In this document: positions 12,501 to 21,500 of the stretch, piece by piece
Position numbering within the stretch: position 1 is the stretch's first letter
Layout: each line of letters starts with the position of its first letter
Assembly: GCA_016490735.1 (NCBI GenBank)
Contig: JAEMWC010000099.1
Coordinates: forward strand, 904,501 to 968,500
Length of the DNA stretch: 64,000 nt
Origin: Pachyseris speciosa
Taxonomy: Eukaryota > Cnidaria > Anthozoa > Scleractinia > Pachyseridae
Reading direction: 5' to 3'
Notes under the pieces: generated by a model
What the model saw: the letters and a program-made list of their open reading frames with translations, nothing else
What the model was told of the DNA's origin: nothing
Database searches by the model: none
Made by a program: the position numbers and the translations under genes

Positions 12501-15500
12501 GATGGAATTCACAGATTATCCAGTGGCACGATTTACTATTAATGCTCGAGGGCCAGCCGGTGCACCTGCCGGCTCCAAAATCACATTTTTGTAAAGATCT
12601 TGAATTTAACGACACCCCGATTTTTTGCACCACAAAGCACGACTTCGTATACGTGAAGGGAGGGTAATCGACCAAATGGAGACAGAAATGATGGCAGTAC
12701 GATGGAAGGCTTTTCAGTTTCAGAGGCAGATTCCGCAGAACGAACAATTGTCCATTCAACCGTGTGCTAGATGTTTTGCTGAATTGATCTTAAGTCAATA
12801 AATGAATCAGAGAGAATCAATTTTCCGATGAACTGGTCAGGCAGTGATCGCTCGCGATTTGTGTATTCATTTGTCAATTCCCCAACGGAACTTGCCAGTA
12901 AAAGAGCAGTTTTACTATTGAATTGCAAAAGATATTCACGTAGAATATAATCTTGAATGAAATAAGGTAACCGTTAATTAATCAAGTCTAGACTAAAGTA
13001 AACTGCATTACACCACTTATTTACGAAAAGTCGGGATAATTAAAAGAGAATCCGAATAAAAAACAAAGACAAAACAAAAACAACAACAAAACAAAACAAA
13101 AAATGAGTTTGGCTTGAAAAATTTCCCGAAAAAAGATGATACGAACAGAGGAAAAAAAAAAAACCAGGCGAATGCGATAGTTGAATCCTAGTTGCTCGTA
13201 ATAATTCAACTGTCCTGCGCGCTACGCGCGATCGCGAGCACCACCATCGCACAGGTACTGTCAATCGCGCTAGTTTAAGGAAAATAAACGTCCCCTTGGC
13301 GATATTTGTCGGCTGATATTTTATTTCTGTTGTAAAGATATTTTCATGTTTGAAAATTGAAAACGATTTTTGTTTACAAATTTGTACACTGGCACGGTTT
13401 ACGAACAATTAACAACGGTTTTAAACGATTTTCTACGATTTTGACATTTGAAAATAAATAACAAACATTAACTCATATTTTATTGAAATTAGCCCGAAAT
13501 CGTACTAAATCGTTAAAAACCGTCACAAACACGCTTGAAATCGTATGAAATAGATCGTAAACCGTCGCAAATACGTGAAAACGTCATTTGGACATAATTC
13601 AAGTGCCCTACACATGTTAAGATTCAATATTTCAGTCTTTCGCCACTATTTCCTATTATGTCGGCCACGCGAGAGCTCATAGACTGTATAGTTCTGTCTA
13701 TCAGTTGTTGTGAAATACCACTAATCGTTCTTTGTACCCTTTCACAAAACTGTTCATATGATTCATGCGTTATGCCTCTTTCAAGCGCATCTTTCGCCAA
13801 CTTCTTAGAGACAATGTGGAATACGTTCTCTATTGGATTCAAGTCTGGACTTCGCGGTGGAATTTTTAAAAGTTCACAATGGCAACGGGCCATAGCCTCA
13901 CGGGCTGCTTTGCTGTTTTGTGAAGGATCACCGTCTTGCAGCCACAGTCGACTCAATCCTTTGCATGATCGCTCAAACATTGTGTTGAAATGCTGGTCAA
14001 TAAAAGATGCGAAATAGCATCCATCCAGTTTTTCGTATCTTTCACAAACAAGCACTCCTTTGCCGTGACTTATTGCTACCATGAACTTGGCCACTTTTCC
14101 TCCCGTTCCAGATTTACTGCCTTTGGCCAAGCACCCTTGTGTGAGGCCCTCAGATCTTTTTCTCCATACTCTCCCTTTGGGGGCGCGTGCTTGGTCCAGT
14201 GGATTAGTCTTGTACACGAATGAGACACCATCCAAGTAGAAGGCGAGGGAATCTGTCCAAACACTCGGGGAGTATTCTGCTTGCATTTTCCGGGCAAACT
14301 CCACTCTCTGGTCTTTGTCGGTCTGACTCATTAGCCCCTTTTTGCGTGCCTGAAGGAAGAAGTAACCATTTCTATTTAGTAAACGCCTAACAGTTCGGTC
14401 GGTGACATGATGAATTCCTGTCCGCTCCATCAGACGCCGTGAGGAAAAGGAGCCCTCTTGGTCTCTCAATTCTACTAGACTTCGAAGAATTAATGCCTCT
14501 TGTTCTGGAGTGAGTTTTTTCTTCCTTCCACAAAACGTTCTACGGTTCTCTCGCACTTTGTCCTCTGTGCTTGCTATGCGTTGCACGCTTGTTTTCGAAA
14601 TTCTACATCGTAGAGCAATTTCTTCTAGCGTGAGAGGTGTTGTGCTCTTAAGCGCTCTAATTGTAGCCTTTGTTTCCTCGGGTATTCTTTTTCTCCCTGG
14701 CATGTTGAAAGATATTTTTCGGTAATAACAGTGTTCTTTATCACCTCCTCTGCTATTTCCGAAAGTCACATAACAATTCACCGTTATATATTCTCCATGT
14801 TGCCGAAAATATCCCGCGTGTAATGCCTTAACTTAGAGTGCACACCGTAAACAGATGACGCGCGTGACTGCGTCAGAGACCTGTGTTTAATTGCGTTTAA
14901 CGAGTTGACAGAGGGATGTCTAATTACCCGCACCCATTGTTTCGTGACGTTCACAGTCTTGATACAATCTTGGACACAATAAATGGAACATTTGGACCAC
15001 CCCTCCCCCCCATTTCAATGATGCCAAAATGGCGCGTTTTGCTCTTCGCGCGCCTTCATCATTGCTTAGGGGGGGATGGGGGTTAATTAGTCCATTTTAT
15101 TCCGTCCAAGATTGTAGGTACCCCTCAGAGAGTAGGCAGTAAAGCCGCAACTTGTGCTTGGATAGCCCACTCACTGCTTCATCTCAGACGCTCACGGGAA
15201 ACCGCAATGTTAGAAAGTGTTCACAGCTTCGTCGACGCCGCGAATCGATTCGGTTTGAAATTACTTCTATATTTTAAGTTAATGTGAATGTTTCGATTTC
15301 AGTCTGATGGTGCCTCAAGTTTAGCTGGAATCCTCTCAACGTCTAGTGTCACGCAAGAAAATCTACCAACGCGTGTGACAACTGTGTTTGGTGGCAAGAG
15401 TTTAACCATCTCCGTTTCCGGAAGTGAGCTGGTAAGACACTTTGATCTTTGATGTCTATCTGGCATCATCTTAAAAGCTGAATTCTCCTTACTGGTTTCC

Positions 15501-18500
15501 GTCGAGGATAAGGCCCCAGTTTAAAGAGTTGATTTGTTTCTCTCCAATACATGTAACGGCTGGAAAAGGCATGAATTTTGTTTGGTGAAATTCAGTGATT
15601 ACTGAAGCGGTCCATTTTTGTAAACAAGAGACATTAGACTGTTCGCAAAATGCGGAAAAAATCGATTTCGTAGAGTAAAATTTTCCAGAATAGGAGTAGC
15701 TTATGGAGTTTCGAAAATTGCGAAACTTTACGTTTGCAGAGTTTTGAAAGTGTGAGTTAGGTTTGTTGGGCGTGTGAGTCAGGTTTTCCAAAATGGAACT
15801 TTGAGGCCATGGTTTGTCTTTTTGCTTGTTTGTTTGTTCGTTATTAAAATTTGAAAGGGAGATTTCCAACTCTGAGAGATATTATTGCTTGCTTACCTCT
15901 GTCTAAACCATTCTTTCGAGTTCTCCACGTGAAGTATTCGCAGGCGTTTGATGCGAGATCTCTCTCCCGTTTTGTTCTCATAGTTGGCAGCCGCTGGTCA
16001 TGCCACTGGTACCAACAGCCACACCTTGTTCTGGAATCAAGCAGAGGACAAGTTCAAACAAGTTGATGGTGAAGTGCAGGGACTGATAGACTGGTCCAAC
16101 GCGAAGGAAGATGTAAGGCTGGCATCCAACGTCTATATAAGCTTTGCTTAACCATAAACTGGCTCAGGGACTCAGTCCTGTGTTGCGAAAAATAATAAAT
16201 AATAATAATAATAATCAAATGAAGAATGATCCTCGCTATAATAAATAAGCGGTTATAGTTAACAATAATGCTACAATAAAGTTATGTATTAATTATATCA
16301 TGACGGATACTTAAGTGACGAATATTTAAAAGTAAAAAAGTTCTCTGATCTCTTAGTTCTCATGAACTAACCAAATTACAAAACTAAATCGCCAGTTCCA
16401 CAGTGATTTACTTCTAGACAGCTTTCATGTGGATGCTAACATTCGTGTAATTCATCCAAGAGTTAAGAAAATTGCAACACCATAAACAATTCCACTGGAA
16501 GCTACTGCTTAGTTGCTCAATTTTCGTATTCAGTCTACCTCCATATTTCTTGAGTTGGCGACACTAACATCTCCGTTTCTTTGTTTTTCAGATTATAAAG
16601 AGGTTGGAGAAAGCCGATTTTGGAATAGGTAGGACATCGTCGCTCTTTTTTGTTTTGTTTAGTGTTGGGTCTACCCTGCGAGCAGAGGCCCTTCGATCTT
16701 CCTAGATAAGTCGGGAAGAGGAAGGAACCTCTGCCAGCCGCCTTGACTTTCCCTGTTGAGCATGCGTCAAATTCAAATGTAACCGACGCTTTCATTAGCA
16801 ATTAACTATTAATATTTTCTCGCGAGGTTCTTGCACGGCAAAATAGTCTCAACGATTCGTTGCAAAAAAGCGAAGTATTTCCAGTTTTAATCCAGGCGAT
16901 TCTTTTAGGGAATCGTCTCGTATTTTAGGTTCTTCTAAGACGCCAGGTAAAAAGGTGACGAAAAAACATGAACTGCAGGAAAAGATTCGGTGTTTTTGTT
17001 GTGCGGTATGTCTGCACGGAACGATGTACATTTGATGTGAAACATCACACTGGCCTTCGAGAGTTACAGAGCATCTTAGAGGAAGATTTTGACTTAACTT
17101 TTCAGTCAAGTGGTGTCTGTAGACCATGTGGCCGGCAAACGGAATCGTTGGATAAAAGGAATAGTGTGATCATTCAACAAATTACTGAAGCGAGCTCCGT
17201 TCAAAATACTCTTCAGTGACTCCTTGTCCTGTCGCAAGACGATCAGTGTAAAGCGACTCACAAAACCAAGCCCATCGCCCAAAGCTTACAAGAAAATCCG
17301 CTCGGGTCGTTCATCGCTGTTGTCGTCTGCCTGTAAAGATGACGAGTTGAGATTTTACGGATTTCGACAGAGAAACGAATATCATTTTGTCAGTAGACGA
17401 GTGTAAACAATGAACCGCGGGCACCTATTTAGTCAGTAATTTCTAGCAAGGCGCATGCGTTTTGGGCCAAAACCGGTCTGACTGGTTTCTAACCGGACTG
17501 ACTCATCCACTTCGGTGGATGAACGGCACATCAAAGAAAGTCGAGGCGGCTGGCAGAGGTTCCTTCCTCTTCCCGACTTATCTAGGAAGATCGAAGGGCC
17601 TCTGCTCGCAGGGTATGTTGGGTCAATCCTTTTGATATAAAATCGAATGATCTTGTTTCAACCATATTGTAAGTCCTAGTATCAGCATACGTTTTCTCCT
17701 CACTGTACTCCATATATTTTAGATGGAACAAGTTCAGAGAATGTATCTAAACATCAAGACGTTGCATGTCAGGAGTCACTCCCTTTGTCCTCTTACACAG
17801 TTTGTTTGATCGGGTTGACATAATGTAAGAAGAGGTTAGGCAGTGGTTAGTGCCTTGTGGGTTGAGTGACGTGCTTGTATTGTGCTTGATGTCGACGGGG
17901 ATTAAATGGTTGGATGCTCGGCGATGGGTTAAAACGTCGCCGGAATTTCTGCTCTGGCAAATGAAACGGATCTGTATCTGCCATCATGCCATCTTGGGCG
18001 CCTTCATCGAAAAGGCCTTGTGCGTATTTGTTATTGGTTTTAAAGGTCACTATTGTTCATTCTCGCAATCTAATCGATCGAGCGTCCCTCGGGGGATGGA
18101 TACTCGACGCGCGCATCCAGACGTCTCATCGCTTTTCTTCCACACCATCTTGTTTGTCACGCAATTTGCCTCGGAAAGAGATATTGTGACGTAAGTGAGT
18201 AACGCATACCTTCAACGATGTGCCGACACATTCAAGTTCTCTTTTAATAGGACTTATTCTGTTCGTGGCCATTATTTTCCCTCCTGTTATTAGGCGTGAA
18301 GTTTGCTCCAAGTACTAAGGAATTCACCGTGTCCATCCCTGGCAAAGGAAACGCCGTATTCAGCGTGGAAAAGAAGGTGAAAATTGAAGAAGAAAGACAA
18401 TATGATTTCAGTCGAACTTAGTTTCAGATAATGTTCCTATGACCTTTCGTAGCTCATTGCTTTTTAATTCTTTCTACTCTAGGAGGACTCTCTGCTCTTT

Positions 18501-21500
18501 GCTGAAATTGACGTTATCCTTCAAATACTGGAAAAAGTAAGGAATAATTTTTGCTCCTCCACTACCTGCCTTGCGGTGTATGTTTACTTCAAGTCCTAAA
18601 GGGAACCTCCGCTCTTACAACAAATTGACGCTAACTTGTAGGCAATACTTACTAGATTTCAAATTTTGTTTTAAAACGTGGATATAACATTAAAGTGTAC
18701 AAAAAAATGAATATCATCATCGCCTATTTTCGCTTTTAAATTTCCCGGCCGCGGCCATTTTGGATTTGATGACGTGTAATGGTCACCCTATATTGTTTAA
18801 CACAAAGAATTTTCTGCTTCATTTGCTTCCTGGCAATAGCTGCAACCATTACACGTCATCAAATCCAACATGGCCGCGCCCGGGAAATTTCCAAGCGAAA
18901 ATAGCCGATAATGATATTCGTTTAATTTTTCATTTTTTGTACACTTAAATTTTATATCCACGTTTCAAAGCAAAATTTGGTCTCGGACACATTTTTTGTG
19001 TCAGCAACAAATGTTGCGCGTGCGGCAAACAGGAAAACATTTGTGTCCGCAACAATGTGTCCTCGTTTGCCAGGGCCTTTGGTATCGGGAATAAAGAATC
19101 ACGTGACGAATTCTTCAAACTGAAATTTAGCAAACTTTGTCTTATGCTCACCCATTCATTTATTTTCGTCTTTTGGTCTTAATTTTGTTTTCTAAACCAA
19201 GGAAATATTTCGTCTAAGAATGTATGATAAAAAAAAGAACATTTTTATCCTTATACTTTCATAGTAACTTTGGATTGTATCAACTTTTGACCTAGAGATT
19301 TTGCCACAAAAACTATTCTCGAGATTTGTTGTCGTTGTAAAGAGCGTAAATCAAGTTTTAAAAAAGCTATTGTTTGCAGTCGTGCTTGGATCGTTACTGA
19401 AATCTCCTTTAGTGTCAGGTCTTTAAACGCCGTTAGCAGATTCTTATGTTTTTGTTCAGTGATGTATCCTAACACCATTTGTTCTCTTCAGCTTAACTCA
19501 GACCCTAGTCTTGTTCAAGATGGAGTTCCAGATATTTTCACTTTCAGCCTCTCCTCTCTGAAGGTCGGTATTTACAAAGAAGAAGAGTAAAAATAGGGCA
19601 ACACCCTTAATGTTAAATACACATTTCAGCGGATCTTTTAATAGAAGACTCCCTAAATCACTCTATTTGGCCGACTTGAGATCCCACTCACCGTTTGCAT
19701 GAATTTTTCCGAACTCTTTTCGTCTGCTTCCGTTATTTGTTCATTTTCTTTGTGCACTCTTTCTCTAGGCCCTCCGTCGTCGTTATGGCGACAAGTCCTT
19801 ACAAGTTCAGGGTGCCATCCATTTTCTGCAAGACATGATTCCACAGGTAAATCTTTTGTAACAGCTGCCACTTAATAGACGATGACAACAGCCTTACTCT
19901 GCCCCTTAGCGCAGACAATCGTGTACAGGTGTTATTCATTTCCCTTTGTTGTCTTGTTAGATCGTTAAGAAGTTCACTGACCTGTACAACGGAAACATCC
20001 TGGTAGAGGTGTTGTCTTTAGAATGGAATGGGTGAGTAGCAGTCTTACAATAGTTTTGCTTGCCAATTTTGAGTCTGCGGATGAAATCCTAAAGTTGACC
20101 ATTCAACTGAAAGCTACTGAGCAGTACTTTCCCATGGTGCTGTTTATTACGATGTACAAGGTGCTCCTCAATGTTGAGTCGGTAAATAAACTCCTAAAGT
20201 GTGACCATTCAAATGAAAGCTACTGAGCAGTACTTTCCTGTGGTGCTGTTTATTATGCTGTACAAGGTGGTTCTAACTTGTGAGTCTGTGGATGAAATCC
20301 TAAAGTGTGACCATCAATTGAAAGCTACTGAGCAGTACTTTCCTGTGGTGTTGTTTATTATGCTGTACAAGGTGGTTCTAACTTGTGAGTCTGTTGTTGA
20401 AATCCTAAAGTGTGACCATTCAAATGAAAGCTACTGAGCAGTACTTTCCTGTGGTGCTGTTTATTATGCTGTACAAGGTGGTTCTAACTTGTGAGTCTGT
20501 GGATGAAATCCTAAAGTGTGACCATCAATTGAAAGCTACTGAGCAGTACTTTCCTGTGGTGTTGTTTATTATGCTGTACAAGGTGGTTCTAACTTGTGAG
20601 TCTGTTGTTGAAATCCTAAAGTGTGACCATTCAAATGAAAGCTACTGAGCAGTACTTTCCTGTGGTGCTGTTTATTATGCTGTACAAGGTGGTTCTAACT
20701 TGTGAGTCTGTTGTTGAAATCCTAAAGTGTGACCATTCAAATGAAAGCTACTGAGCAGTACTTTCCTGTGGTGCTGTTTATTATGCTGTACAAGGTGGCT
20801 CTAGCTTTTGAGTCTGTGGATGAAATCCTAAAGTGTGACCATTCAAATGAAAGCTACTGAGCAGTACTTTCCTGTGGTGCTGTTTATTATGCTGTACAAG
20901 GTGGTTCTAACTTGTGAGTCTGTTGTTGAAATCCTAAAGTGTGACCATTTAAATGAAGGCTACAGAGCAGACCTCTCCCGTAGTTGTATTTACTAAGCTT
21001 TACAAGACGAAATCGTCAAGTGTTAATTACGCCGTGCAAGCTGAATTCGTAAAGTGAGACCCTGCAGTTGACAGCTTTTGAACTTACTTTCCCGTTGCGC
21101 TGTTTATTTACTGACACACTTTGCTCCTTCTCACAGTGATCTGCAAGCCAAGTACCCACAGGAAATGCATGTGGTTTACCAGGATACGCATCCTTACTTG
21201 TCAGCACAGTCGTTGGATAACTTCTATGATCATCTCCCTGCTATTGCCCTCAGGCACGACTTGGTACGTTTTCCTTTGAATGCGCTGTACACTGCTGATA
21301 CTCTCCTACAGTGATGTAAAAACGTGATCCAAACAAATGTCGCCAATTTTCTACTCTTTGTTGTCGCGAAATTCGCTTAAATGTTTTCTCGCTTAAAATC
21401 GACTTTTCGCTGAAATATTGTGGCAAACGTTTGCCTGTGAAGCGAAGCAATTTCTTCTTGTATTTGCCCGGTGTTGGAAGAGCTCGGTTACGGAGTTCGT

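Noticed and set aside
16535..16801. Minus-strand frames across the MULE-like left end
   Set aside because: They run through the inverted repeat and ATP6AP2 exon 8 antisense, with no domain.
20201..20648. Two identical 78-codon reading frames
   Set aside because: They are the same satellite dimer read twice; the frame follows from the repeat period.
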